The position numbers and the translations under genes are program-made. The notes beneath the pieces are model-generated. The model was not told where the DNA came from and searched no databases. It saw only the letters and a program-made list of their open reading frames with translations. DNA of 35,114 nucleotides, taken from NCBI GenBank assembly GCA_964058805.1, contig CAXKVV010001873.1:1-35114 (forward strand). The letters are read 5' to 3'. Source of the stretch: Schoenoplectus triqueter (taxonomy: Eukaryota > Streptophyta > Magnoliopsida > Poales > Cyperaceae). Positions 10,047-20,174 of the stretch are shown here, one piece after another; the stretch's first letter is position 1, and each line of letters begins with the position of its first letter.

Positions 10047-12780
10047 GTGTTCGGCGGTCTCGAGGGCGTCGGGTCCCGTTTTCGGCGGTATCGAGGGCGT
10101 TGGGTATCGTTTTCATGTTTTGCGCGCCCGAACTCATTTTCGGCGGTACCGAGGGCGTCGGCTCCCGTTTTCATGTTTTGCGCGCCCGAACTCATTTTCG
10201 GCGGTATCGAGGGCGTCGGGTATCGTTTTCATGTTTTGCTCGACCGAACTCATTTTCGGCGGTACCGAGGGCGTCGGGTCCTGTTTTCATGTTTTGCGCG
10301 CGTGGACTAGTTTTCGGAGGTACCGAGGCCGTCGGGTCCCGTTTTCATGTTTTGCGCGCCTGGACTCGTTTTCGGCGGTACCGAGGGCGTCGGGTCCCGT
10401 TTTCATGTTTTGCGCGGCCGGACTCGTTTTCAGCGGTACCGAGGGCGTCGGGTCACGTTTTTCATGTTTTGCGCGCTCGGACTCGTTTTCGGCGGTACCG
10501 AGGGCGTCGGGTCCCGTTTTCATGATTTGCGCTCCCGAACTCGTTTTCGGCGATATCGAGTGCGTCGGGTCCCATTTTAATGATTTGCGCGCCCGGACTC
10601 GTTTTCGGCGGTGTCGAGGGCGTCGGGTCCTGTTTTTGGCGGTATCGAGGGCGTCGGGTATCGTTTTCACGATTTGCGCGCCCGAACTCATTTTCGGCGA
10701 TATCGAGGGCGTCGGGTCCCGTTTTCATGATTTGCGCGCCCGGACAAGTTTTCGGCGGTCTCGAGGGCATCGTGTCTCATTCTCTTGTTTTGCGCGCCCG
10801 GACTCGTTTTCGGCGGTACCGAGGGCGTCGGGTCCCTTTTTCATGTTTTGCGCGCCCGGACTCGTTTTCGACGGTACCGAGGGCGTCTGGTATCGTTTTA
10901 ATGTTTTGCGCGCCTGAGCTCATTTTCGGCGGTACCGAGGGCGCCGGATCTCGTTTTCATATTTTACGCGCCCGGACTCGTTTTCGGCGGTCTCGAGGGC
11001 GTCGGGTCCCGTTTTAATGTTTTGCGCACCCGGACTCATTTTCGGCGGTACCGAGTGCGTCGGGTCCCGTTTTAATGTTTTGCGCGCCCGGAGTAGCTTT
11101 CGGCGGTCTCGAGGGCGTCGGGTCTCGTTTTCATGTTTTGTGCTCCCGGACTCGTTTCTGGCGGTTACGAGGGCGTAGGGTCCCGTTTTCATGTTTTGCG
11201 CACCCGGACTCGTTTTCGGCGGTTCCGAGGGCGTCGAGTCCTGTTTTCACGTTTTACGCGCCCGGACTCGTTTTCGACGATATCGAGGGCGTCGGGTCCC
11301 GTTTTAATGATTTGCGCGCCCGGACTCATTTTCGGCGGTCTCGAGGGCGTCGGGTCCCGTTTTAATGTTTTGCGCTCCCGGACTCATTTTCGGCGGTACC
11401 GAGGGCGTCGGGTCCCATTTTAATTTTTTGCGCGCCCGGACTCGTTTGCGGCGGTCTCGTAGGCGTCGGGTCCCGTTTTCGGCGGTACCGAGGGCGTCGT
11501 GTCTCATTTTCTTATTTGGCGCGCCCGGCCTCGTTTTCAGCGGTACCCAGGGCGTCGGGTCCCTTTTTCATGTTTTGCACGCTCAGACTCGTTTTAGACG
11601 GTAACGAGGGCCTCGGGTCCCGTTTTCAAGTTCTGCGCACCCGGACTCGTTTTCGACGGTACCGAGGGCGTCTGGTATCGTTTTAATGTTGTGCGCGCCC
11701 GAACTCATTTTCGGGGGTACCGAGGGCGTCGGGTCCCGTTTTCATGTTTTGCGCGCCCGGACTCGTTTTCGACGGTCTCGAGGGCGTCGGGTCCCGTTTT
11801 CGGCGGTATCGAGGGCGTCGGGTATCGTTTTCATGTTTTGCGCGCCTGAACTCATTTTCGGCGGTACCGAGGGCGCCGGGTATCGTTTTCATGTTTTGCG
11901 CGCCCGGACAAGTTTTTGGCGGTACCGAGGGCGTCGGGTCTCGTTTTCATGTTTTGCGCTCCCCTACTCGTTTTTGCCGGTAACGAGGGCGTCGGGTCCC
12001 GTTTTCATGTTTTACGCCCCGGACTCGTTTTCGGCGGTACCGAGGGCGTCAGGTCCCGTTTTCACGTTTTGCGCGCCCGGACCCGTTTTCGGCGGTACCG
12101 AGGACGTCGGGTCCAGTTTTCACCTTTTGCGCGCCCGGACCCGTTTTCGGCGATATCGAGGGCGTCGGGTCCCGTTTTAATGTTTTGCGCGCCCGGACTC
12201 ATTTTAGATGGTACCAAGGGCCTCGGGTCCCGTTTTTAAGTTTTTTGCGCGCCCGGACTCGTTTTCGAGGGTACCGAGGATGTCTGGTATCGTTTTAATG
12301 TTTTGCGCGCCCGAACTCATTTTCGGCGGTACCGAGGGCGCCGGGTATCGTTTTCATGTTTTGCGCGCCCGAACTCATTTTCGGCGGTATCGAGGGCGTC
12401 GGGTATCGTTTTCATGTTTTGCGCGCGTGGACTAGTTTTCGGAGGTACCGAGAGCGTCGGGTCCCGTTTTCATGTTTTGCGCGCCTGGACTCGTTTTTGG
12501 CGGTACCGAGGGCGTCGGGTCCCGTTTTCATGTTTTGCGCCCCGGACTCGTTTTCGGTGGTACCGAGGGCGTCGGGTCCCGTTTTCACGTTTTGCGCGCA
12601 CGGACTCGTTTTCGGCGATATCGAGGGCGTCGGGTCCCGTTTTAATGTTTTGTGCGCCCTGACACGTTTTCGGCGGTCTCGAGGGCGTCGGGTCCTGTTT
12701 TCGGCGGTATCAAGGGCGTTGGGTATCGTTTTCATGTTTTGCGCGCCCGAACTCATTTTCGACGGTACCGAGGGCGTCGG
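10047..12780 (+). repeat. mosaic satellite, no regular higher order seen
   Basis: Monomers of several variant classes occur with frequent 31-bp forms (about 10078, 10634, 11474, 11797 and 12700). Local oddities include GCGCGCGTGGACTAG (10296 and 12419), CCTCGGGTCCCG (11610 and 12221) and extra T in TTTTTT tracts (10457 and 12241). I see no period longer than a few monomers by eye. Confidence 0.8.
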
Positions 12781-14753
12781 GTCCCGTTTTCATGTTTTGC
12801 GCGCCCGGACTCGTTTTCGGCGGTACCGAGGGCGTCGGGTCACATTTTCATGTTTTGCGCGCCCGGACTCATGTTCGGCTGTACCGATGGCGTGGGGTCC
12901 CGTTTTAATGTTTTGTGCGCTCGGACTCGTTTTTGGCGGTACCGAGGGCGTCGGATCCCGTTTTAATGTTTTGCGCCCCCGGACTCGTTTTCGGCGGAAC
13001 CGAGGGCGTCGGGTCCCATTTTCACGTTTTGCGCGCCCGGACTCGTTTTCGACGGAACCGAGGAAGTCGGGTATCGTTTTTATGTTTTGCGCGCCCGGAC
13101 TCGTTTTCGGCGGTACCAAGGGCTTCGGGTCCTGTTTTCACGTTTTGCGCGCCCGGACTCATTTTCGGCGATACCGAGGGCGTCGGGTCTTGTTTTCATT
13201 TTTTTTTGCGCCCGGACTCGTTTTCGGCGATACCGAGGGCGTCGGGTCCCGTTTTAATGTTTTGCGCGCCCGGACTCGTTTTCGGCGATACCGAGGGCGT
13301 CGGGTCCCGTTTTCATGTTTTGGGCGCCCGGACTCGTTTTCGGCGGTACCGAGGGCGTCGGGTCACTTTTTCATGTTTTGCGCGCCCGGACTCATTTTCG
13401 GCTGTACCGAGGGCGTGGGGTCCCATTTTAATGTTTGCGTCGGATCCCGTTTTAATGTTTTGCGCCCCCGGACTCGTTTTCGGCGGAACCGAGGGCGTCG
13501 GGTCCCATTTTCACGTTTTGCGCGCCCGGACTCGTTTTCGACGGAACCGAGGAAGTCGGGTATCGTTTTTATGTTTTGCGCGCCCGGACTCGTTTTCGGC
13601 GGTACCAAGGGCTTCGGGTCCTGTTTTCACGTTTTGCGCGCCCGGACTCATTTTCGGCGATACCGAGGGCGTCGGGTCTTGTTTTCATTTTTTTTGCGCC
13701 CGGACTCGTTTTCGGCGATACCGAGGGCGTCGGGTCCCGTTTTAATGTTTTGCGCGCCCGGACTCGTTTTCGGCGATACCGAGGGCGTCGGGTCCCGTTT
13801 TCATGTTTTGGGCGCCCGAACTCGTTTTCGGCGGTCTCGAGGGCGTCGGGTCCCGTTTTCGGAGGTACCGAGGGCGTCGGGTATCGTTTTCATGTTCTAC
13901 GCGCCCGAACTCATTTTCGGCGGTACCGAGGGCGTCGGGTGTCGTTTTCATGTTTTGCGCACCCGAACTCATTTTCGGCGGTACCGAGGGCGTCGGGTCC
14001 CGTTTTCATGTTTTGCGCGCCCTAGACTCGTTTTCGGCGGTACCGAGGGCGTCGGGTCTCGTTTTCATGTTTTGCGCGCCCTAGACTCGTTTTCGGCGGT
14101 ACCGAGGGCGTCGGGTCCCATTTTAATTCTTTGCGCGCCCGGACTCGTTTTCGGCGGTACCGAGGGCGTCGGGTCCCGTTTTTATGTTTTGCGCTCCCGG
14201 ACTCGTTTTCGGCGGTCTCGAGGGCGTCGGGTCCCGTTTTCTTGTTTTGCGCCCCCGGACTCGTTTTCGGCGGTACCGAGGGCGTCGGGTCCCGTTTTAA
14301 TGTTTTGCGCGCCCGGACTCGTTTTCGGCGGTACCGAGGGCGTCGGGTCCCGTTTTAATGTTTTGCGCGCCCGGACTCGTTTTCGGCGGTACCGAGGGCG
14401 TCGGGTCCCGTTTTAATGTTTTGCGCGCCCGGACTCGTTTTCGGCGATACCGAGGGCGTCGGGTTCCGTTTTCGGCGGTATCGAGGGCGTCGGGTATCGT
14501 TTTCTTGTTCTGCGCGCCCGAACTCATTTTCGGCGGTACCGAGGGCGTCGGGTCCCGTTTTCATGTTTTGCGCGCCCTAGACTCGTTTTCGGCGGTACCG
14601 AGGGCGTCGGGTCCCGTTTTCATGTTTTGCGCGCCCGAACTCATTCTCGGTGGTAGCGAGGGCGTCGGGTATCGTTTTCATGTTTTGCGCTCCCGAACTC
14701 ATTTTCAGCGGTACCGAGGGCGTCGGGTCCCGTTTTCATGTTTTGCGCTCCCG
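12780..14753 (+). repeat. rearranged higher-order unit
   Basis: Variant order follows the 2540-bp unit but with three changes. A 489-bp segment is tandemly duplicated: TCGGATCCCG occurs at 12951 and 13440, and the junction lies in a shortened monomer at about 13430-13440. Five monomers (290 bp) are missing at about 14415. One 59-mer is missing at about 14600. Spacings to the next unit agree: 2679 bp before the duplication, 2191 bp after it, then 2540 bp after the two deletions. The one-base residual is explained by a T8 tract (about 13690) against T9. Confidence 0.85.
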
Positions 14754-17293
14754 TACTCATTTTTGGCGGTAACGAGGGCGTCGGGTCCTGTTTTCACGTT
14801 TTGCGCGCCCGGACTCGTTTTCGGCGATATCGAGGGCGTCGGGTCTCGTATTAATGTTTTGCACGCCCGGACTCGTTTTCGGCGGTCTCGAGGGCGACGG
14901 GTATCGTTTTCACGTTTTGCGCGCTCGAACTCATTTTCGGCGGTACCGGGCTCGTCGGGTCCCAGACTCATTTTCGGCGGTATCGAGGGCGTCGGGTAAC
15001 GTTTTCATGTTTTACGCGCCAGAACTCATTTTCGGCCATACTGAGGGCGTCGGGTCCCGTTTTCATGTTTTACGCGCCCGGACTCGTTTTCGGCGGTACC
15101 GAGGGCGTCGGGACCCGTTTTCACGTTTTGCGCGCCCGGACTCATTTTTGGCGGTACCGAGGTTGTCGGGTCCCGTTTTTATGTTTTGCGCGCCCGGACT
15201 CGTTTTCGGCGGTACCGAGGGCGTCGGGTCCCGTTTTAATGTTTTGCGCCCCCGGACTCGTTTTCGGCGGTCTCGAGGGCGTCGGGTCCCGTTTTCATGT
15301 TTTGCGCGCCCGGACTCGTTTTCGACGGTACCGAGGAAGTCGGGAATCGTTTTTATGTTTTGTGCGCCCGGACTCGTTTTCAACGGTACCGAGGGCGTCG
15401 GGTCACATTTTCATGTTTTGGGCGCCCGGACTCGTTTTCGGCGGTACCGAGGGCGTCGGGTCCCGTTTTCATGTTTTGGGCGCCCGGACTCGTTTTCGGC
15501 GGTACCGAGGGCGTCGGGTCACATTTTCATGTTTTGCGCGCCCGGACTCATTTTCGGCTGTACCGAGGGCGTGGGGTCCCGTTTTAATGTTTTGTGCGCT
15601 CGGACTCGTTTTTGGCAGTACCGAGGGCGTCGGATCCCGTTTTAATGTTTTGCGCCCCCGGACTCGTTTTCGGCGGAACCGAGGGCGTCGGGTCCCATTT
15701 TCACGTTTTGCGCGCCCGGACTCGTTTTCGACGGAACCGAGGAAGTCGGGTATCGTTTTTATGTTTTGCGCGCCCGGACTCGTTTTCGGCGGTACCAAGG
15801 GCTTCGGGTCCTGTTTTCACGTTTTGCGCGCCCGGACTCATTTTCGGCGATACCGAGGGCGTCGGGTCTTGTTTTCATTTTTTTTTGCGCCCGGACTCGT
15901 TTTCGGCGATACCGAGGGCGTCGGGTCCCGTTTTAATGTTTTGCGCGCCCGGACTCGTTTTCGGCGATACCGAGGGCGTCGGGTCCCGTTTTCATGTTTT
16001 GGGCGCCCGGACTCGTTTTCGGCAGTCTCGAGGGCGTCGGGTCCCGTTTTCGGAGGTACCGAGGGCGTCGGGTATCGTTTTCATGTTCTGCGCGCCCGAA
16101 CTCATTTTCGGCGGTACCGAGGGCGTCGGGTGTCGTTTTCATGTTTTGCGCACCCGAACTCATTTTCGGCGGTACCGAGGGCGTCGGGTCCCGTTTTCAT
16201 GTTTTGCGCGCCCTAGACTCGTTTTCGGCGGTACCGAGGGCGTCGGGTCTCGTTTTCATGTTTTGCGCGCCCTAGACTCGTTTTCGGCGGTACCGAGGGC
16301 GTCGAGTCCCATTTTAATTCTTTGCGCGCCCGGACTCGTTTTCGGCGGTACCGAGGGCGTCGGGTCCTGTTTTTATGTTTTGCGCTCCCGGACTCGTTTT
16401 CGGCGGTCTCGAGGGCGTCGGGTCCCGTTTTCTTGTTTTGCGCCCCCGGACTCGTTTTCGGCGGTACCGAGGGCGTCGGGTCCCGTTTTAATGTTTTGCG
16501 CGCCCGGACTCGTTTTCGGCGGTACCGAGGGCGTCGGGTCCCGATTTAATGTTTTGCGCGCCCGGACTCGTTTTCGGCGGTACCGAGGGCGTCGGGTCCC
16601 GTTTTAATGTTTTGCCCGCCCGGACTCGTTTTCGGCGGTTTCGAGGGCGTCGAGTCCTGTTTTCATGTTTTGCGCGCCCGGACTCGTTTTCGGCGGTACC
16701 GAGGGCGTCTGGTCCCGTTTTAATGTTTTGCGCGCCCGGACTCGTTTTCGGCGGTCTCGAGGGCGTCGGGTCCCGTTTTCATGTTTTGCGCGCCCGAACT
16801 CGTTTTCGGCGGTACCAAGGTCGTCGGGTCCCGTTTTAATGTTTTGCGCGCCCGAACTCGTTTTCGGCGGTCTCGAGGGCGTCGGGTCCCGTTTTCATGT
16901 TTTGCGCGCCCGGACTCGTTTTCGGCGATACCGAGGGCGTCGGGTTCCGTTTTCGGCGGTATCGAGGGCGTCGGGTATCGTTTTCTTGTTCTGCGCGCCC
17001 GAACTCATTTTCGGCGGTACCGAGGGCGTCGGGTCCCGTTTTCATGTTTTGCGCGCCCTAGACTCGTTTTCGGCGGTACCGAGGGCGTCGGGTCTCGTTT
17101 TCATGTTTTGCGCGCCCTAGACTCGTGTTCGGCGGTACCGAGGGCGTCGGGTCCCGTTTTCATGTTTTGCGCGCCCGAACTCATTCTCGGTGGTAGCGAG
17201 GGCGTCGGGTATCGTTTTCATGTTTTGCGCTCCCGAACTCATTTTCAGCGGTACCGAGGGCGTCGGGTCCCGTTTTCATGTTTTGCGCTCCCG
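14754..17293 (+). repeat. higher-order unit 1 (2540 bp, 45 monomers)
   Basis: The unit start is set arbitrarily at TACTC of GCTCCCGTACTC. From the length variants seen in the unit, four TAG-containing 59-mers, one T9 59-mer, two 31-mers and one 37-mer leave 2146 bp, which is exactly 37 monomers of 58 bp. The total is 45 monomers and 2540 bp. Only a few bases differ from the other units by eye, for example CAGTCTCG at about 16024. Confidence 0.9.
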
Positions 17294-18360
17294 TACTCAT
17301 TTTTGGCGGTAACGAGGGCGTCGGGTCCTGTTTTCACGTTTTGCGCGCCCGGACTCGTTTTCGGCGATATCGAGGGCGTCGGGTCTCGTATTAATGTTTT
17401 GCACGCCCGGACTCATTTTCGGCGGTCTCGAGGGCGACGGGTATCGTTTTCACGTTTTGCGCGCTCGAACTCATTTTCGGCGGTACCGGGCTCGTCGGGT
17501 CCCAGACTCATTTTCGGCGGTATCGAGGGCGTCGGGTAACGTTTTCATGTTTTACGCGCCAGAACTCATTTTCGGCCATACTGAGGGCGTCGGGTCCCGT
17601 TTTCATGTTTTACGCGCCCGGACTCGTTTTCGGCGGTACCGAGGGCGTCGGGACCCGTTTTCACGTTTTGCGCGCCCGGACTCATTTTTGGCGGTACCGA
17701 GGTTGTCGGGTCCCGTTTTTATGTTTTGCGCGCCCGGACTCGTTTTCGGCGGTACCGAGGGCGTCGGGTCCCGTTTTAATGTTTTGCGCCCCCGGACTCG
17801 TTTTCGGCGGTCTCGAGGGCGTCGGGTCCCGTTTTCATGTTTTGCGCGCCCGGACTCGTTTTCGACGGTACCGAGGAAGTCGGGAATCGTTTTTATGTTT
17901 TGTGCGCCCGGACTCGTTTTCAACGGTACCGAGGGCGTCGGGTCACATTTTCATGTTTTGGGCGCCCGGACTCGTTTTCGGCGGTACCGAGGGCGTCGGG
18001 TCCCGTTTTCATGTTTTGGGCGCCCGGACTCGTTTTCGGCGGTACCGAGGGCGTCGGGTCACATTTTCATGTTTTGCGCGCCCGGACTCATTTTCGGCTG
18101 TACCGAGGGCGTGGGGTCCCGTTTTAATGTTTTGTGCGCTCGGACTCGTTTTTGGCAGTACCGAGGGCGTCGGATCCCGTTTTAATGTTTTGCGCCCCCG
18201 GACTCGTTTTCGGCGGAACCGAGGGCGTCGGGTCCCATTTTCACGTTTTGCGCGCCCGGACTCGTTTTCGACGGAACCGAGGAAGTCGGGTATCGTTTTT
18301 ATGTTTTGCGCGCCCGGACTCGTTTTCGGCGGTACCAAGGGCTTCGGGTCCTGTTTTCAC
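17294..18360 (+). repeat. higher-order unit 2, left part (split by the insertion)
   Basis: First 1066 bp of the unit plus one base at the junction. It ends at TTCAC, the target-site copy. The remainder continues at 25703. A private base is seen at about 17414 (CTCATTTT where the other units have CTCGTTTT). Confidence 0.9.
18356..18360 (+). repeat. target-site duplication, left copy (TTCAC)
   Basis: The last five satellite bases before the insertion. The base on either side differs from the right-hand copy, so the duplication is exactly 5 bp. Confidence 0.9.
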
Positions 18361-18660
18361 TGTGCGACCCTTTTTCGCGCGCCGCCGCACCGCCGCCGGG
18401 CGATGGGTTCTGCGGAAGAAGGACACGGAGATCCCTCCCGAGCGTGCATCTGATGGGTGTCGGCCGATTCTGCCGATTAGAGATATTTGGATGCACATTC
18501 GGGGGGTTTTTTAGTGATTGTGAGTTCTTGTAGATTCCGGTGGGCGCAAGCCCCCACCGTTAATTACCCTGGGCTACGAACCTCGAGGCACCTCTGGATC
18601 TTTGAAAGAGAGAAGCAAATAGTATAGTTAAGAGATGGTCAAGTGGTCGTCTAAAAAAAG
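18361..18660 (+). other. GC-rich left end of the insertion with a GNRA-type hairpin
   Basis: The first 120 bp are rich in GCC and GCG. At 18542-18553 GGGC and GCCC pair around a GCAA loop, and the flanking GGT (18539-18541) can pair with ACC (18556-18558) with a two-base bulge. GCAA is a GNRA tetraloop sequence, stable in RNA. No open frame is recognised. No copy of this end is found elsewhere in the insertion. Confidence 0.45.
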
Positions 18661-18673
18661 GATCTACGGAAGA

Positions 18674-19262
18674 TGAACCTACAAACAGATCGGTTCAATC
18701 TAGGGGGGGACAAAACCTACAAACAGATCGGTTTTATCCTGTGGGGGACGAACCTACAAACAGACCGGTTCAGTCCATGCCACCTCGAGATGTAACCTTA
18801 CCAACAGACCAGGTTAATCTCTTCATAGGGGGCTTGAGGTGAGTCTACATACAGACCGACTCGACCTCCGTTGATCTAGAAGATAAACCTACAAACAGAC
18901 CGGTTCAATCTTAACTAGTCAACAACCAATCACACAAAATACAACTCGAAGCACTGAGCCGGTTGATCTTGAGGTTGGTGAATCAGGAGAAGGGTGGCTA
19001 TGGCCCACGTATTTCTTCTCACCGATCTTCTAGATCATGAATTCGTAGCACTAAGCCGATTCATAAACCTAGGAAACACAATTGCACACAATATTAAACC
19101 TGAAGCGCTGGGCCAGTTCAACATTGAGGCATGTGTTAGTGAAGGAACCTACCTACAGAACGGTTCACATTCACTGTTTTGTGGATGAATCTACCAACAG
19201 ACCGATTCAATCTCACAGTCTCGGGAAGTGAGCCGGGAGACAAACTCGTCGACGGACGAGTT
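18674..19262 (+). repeat. array of hairpins with constant 12-nt loop and co-varying stems
   Basis: At least eight copies of a roughly 24-bp motif have the loop TACAAACAGACC or a close variant, framed by a 4-6 bp inverted repeat whose sequence differs between copies. Stems are TGAACC/GGTTCA (18674-18697), AAAACC/GGTTTT (18712-18735), GAACC/GGTTC (18750-18771), TAACCT/AGGTTA (18793-18816), GAGTC/GACTC (18841-18862), AACC/GGTT (18886-18905), GAACC/GGTTC (19145-19166) and TGAATC/GATTCA (19186-19209). A diverged ninth is AACTCGTC/GACGAGTT (19243-19262). Copies are about 38-47 bp apart at the left, then wider. The loop is conserved and the stems change on both sides together. Function is unknown: it could be an RNA structure, a protein-binding array or a product of palindrome-correcting replication. 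Confidence 0.75.
18942..19064 (+). repeat. second hairpin family, 16-nt loop
   Basis: Loop TCGAAGCACTGAGCCG is flanked by CAAC/GTTG at 18942-18965. Loop TCGTAGCACTAAGCCG is flanked by ATGAAT/ATTCAT at 19037-19064. A diverged third (loop with GAAGCGCTGGGCC) lies at about 19097-19121 with only AAC/GTT pairing. Loops are alike while stems differ and still pair. Confidence 0.55.
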
Positions 19263-19282
19263 CAGTCTTGCCAGCTCAAATG

Positions 19283-19346
19283 GTCATGAATTACTTGTTC
19301 ATGACACCGAGTCATTAAGATGTCACTTCGCTCGGACATCGTAATG
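19283..19346 (+). repeat. double hairpin, copy 1 of a diverged duplication
   Basis: GTCATGAA/TTCATGAC (19283-19290 and 19298-19305) encloses loop TTACTTG. It is followed by CATTA-A-GATGTC pairing with GACATC-G-TAATG (19313-19346, 11 pairs with one mismatch) around a 10-nt loop. The segment of about 220 bp from here to about 19500 is repeated, diverged, from about 19511. Confidence 0.6.
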
Positions 19347-19511
19347 TTCTTCATCTTCAAAGTCGACATATTTCTCCATGCTGATGTCGTAGCATTGGTC
19401 AATCTTCAACGAGCGTCAAGATGTTCTTGTCTCGACTAATCATCTTACGTGTTGCATTACTTGTGCAAAATTACTATGTAGCCCTACACCCCTTGTGTGA
19501 GCGTATTCAAT

Positions 19512-19570
19512 CATGAGTTACTTGCTCATGGCAGCGAGTCATTAAGATGTCACCTCTCTAGGACATCGTA
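19512..19570 (+). repeat. double hairpin, copy 2
   Basis: CATGAG/CTCATG (19512-19530) encloses the same TTACTTG loop as copy 1. The inner pair is changed from A-T to G-C on both arms. The second hairpin GATGTC/GACATC follows with the outer CATTA/TAATG arms. A 63-bp minisatellite has expanded within the downstream part of this copy. Confidence 0.6.
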
Positions 19571-19645
19571 ATGTTCTTCTTCTTCAGAGTCGACGTATAT
19601 CTTCATGTTAGTATCGTAGCTCTGGTTATTCTTCATCAAACATCA

Positions 19646-19945
19646 AAATGTTCCTGTCTCGATGTATCTTCTCAGGTTGCTATCGAAGCCTTAATCTTCT
19701 CACGTCAAGATGTTCTTGTCTCAACGCATTTTCTTCATATTGCTATCGAAGCCTTAATCTCCTCACGTCGAGATGTTCTTGTCTCAACGCATCTTCTTCA
19801 TGTTGCTATCGAAGCCTTAATCTCCTCACGTCGAGATGTTCCTGTCTCAACGCATCTTCTTCATGTTGCTATCAAAGCCTTAATCTTCTCGCGTCAAGAT
19901 GTTCTTGTCTCAACGTATCTTATTATTATTCATCAAATGTCAAGA
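19646..19945 (+). repeat. 63-bp minisatellite, about 4.7 copies
   Basis: Units begin at 19646, 19708, 19771, 19834 and 19897 (spacing 62, 63, 63, 63) with AGATGTTCTTGTCTC near the start and GCTATCGAAGCC in the middle; the last unit is partial. Since 63 is 21 codons, one forward frame (19571-19972) stays open and gives a 21-residue repeat. The first unit is 62 bp and the frame has no recognisable domain or start context, so I do not call it a gene. Each unit carries an imperfect inverted repeat around loop TGTTCTTG (GTC..AGA and TCT..GAC). Confidence 0.85.
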
Positions 19946-20087
19946 TATTCTTGTCTCGACATATCGTCCTAAATGTTGTGCAAATATTCTCATGTGGCTC
20001 CACACTCCTTGTGTGAACATTTTTTATTCATCAAAATACACAAAGCCCATATAATATCTCTTATTATTATCTCTATTGTAAAGATGC

Positions 20088-20092
<5 letters not shown>

Positions 20093-20173
<81 letters not shown>

Positions 20174-20174
20174 T
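20093..20174 (+). repeat. (ATT)n microsatellite
   Basis: About 27 uninterrupted TTA/ATT triplets. The poly-isoleucine frame through it is a by-product. Confidence 0.97.

Larger units (their letters stand above)
1..18360 (+). repeat. 58-bp GC-rich satellite array, left block
   Basis: Head-to-tail tandem array with a 58-bp period. A clean example monomer is 2803-2860. It opens with TTTTCATGTTTTGCGCGCCC, has a middle part with GGTACC or CTCGAG, and ends GTCGGGTCCCG. About 64% of the bases are G or C, with about 10 CpG per monomer. All monomers keep the same orientation. Frequent variants change CATG to CACG or TAATG, CTCG to CTCA, and GGTACC to GGTCTC, GGTATC or GATATC. Length variants of 59, 37 and 31 bp are interspersed. 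All three forward frames lack stops in the canonical unit, so long arginine-rich frames appear but shift every monomer (58 is not a multiple of 3). I do not recognise the family. The block ends exactly at the 5-bp duplication flanking the insertion. Confidence 0.97.

Noticed and set aside
12356..14416. 686-codon plus-strand open frame and dozens of similar ones
   Set aside because: They are satellite frames: all three forward frames are open, the frame shifts every 58 bp, and the residues change only with monomer variants. No independent start context, domain or codon signal exists.
18358..18365. CACTG at the left junction could be a CACTA-type DNA transposon end
   Set aside because: The right end lacks the complementary CAGTG, and the duplication is 5 bp, not 3 bp. 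CAC belongs to the satellite target.
18361..18372. GTGCGAC at the left end resembles the 5' end of a group II intron
   Set aside because: No domain V or other intron core is visible. The 5-bp target duplication fits transposon-type integration, not intron homing.
19571..19972. 133-codon frame with a 21-residue repeat
   Set aside because: The frame is a by-product of a 63-bp minisatellite. The first unit is 62 bp, and no domain is recognisable.
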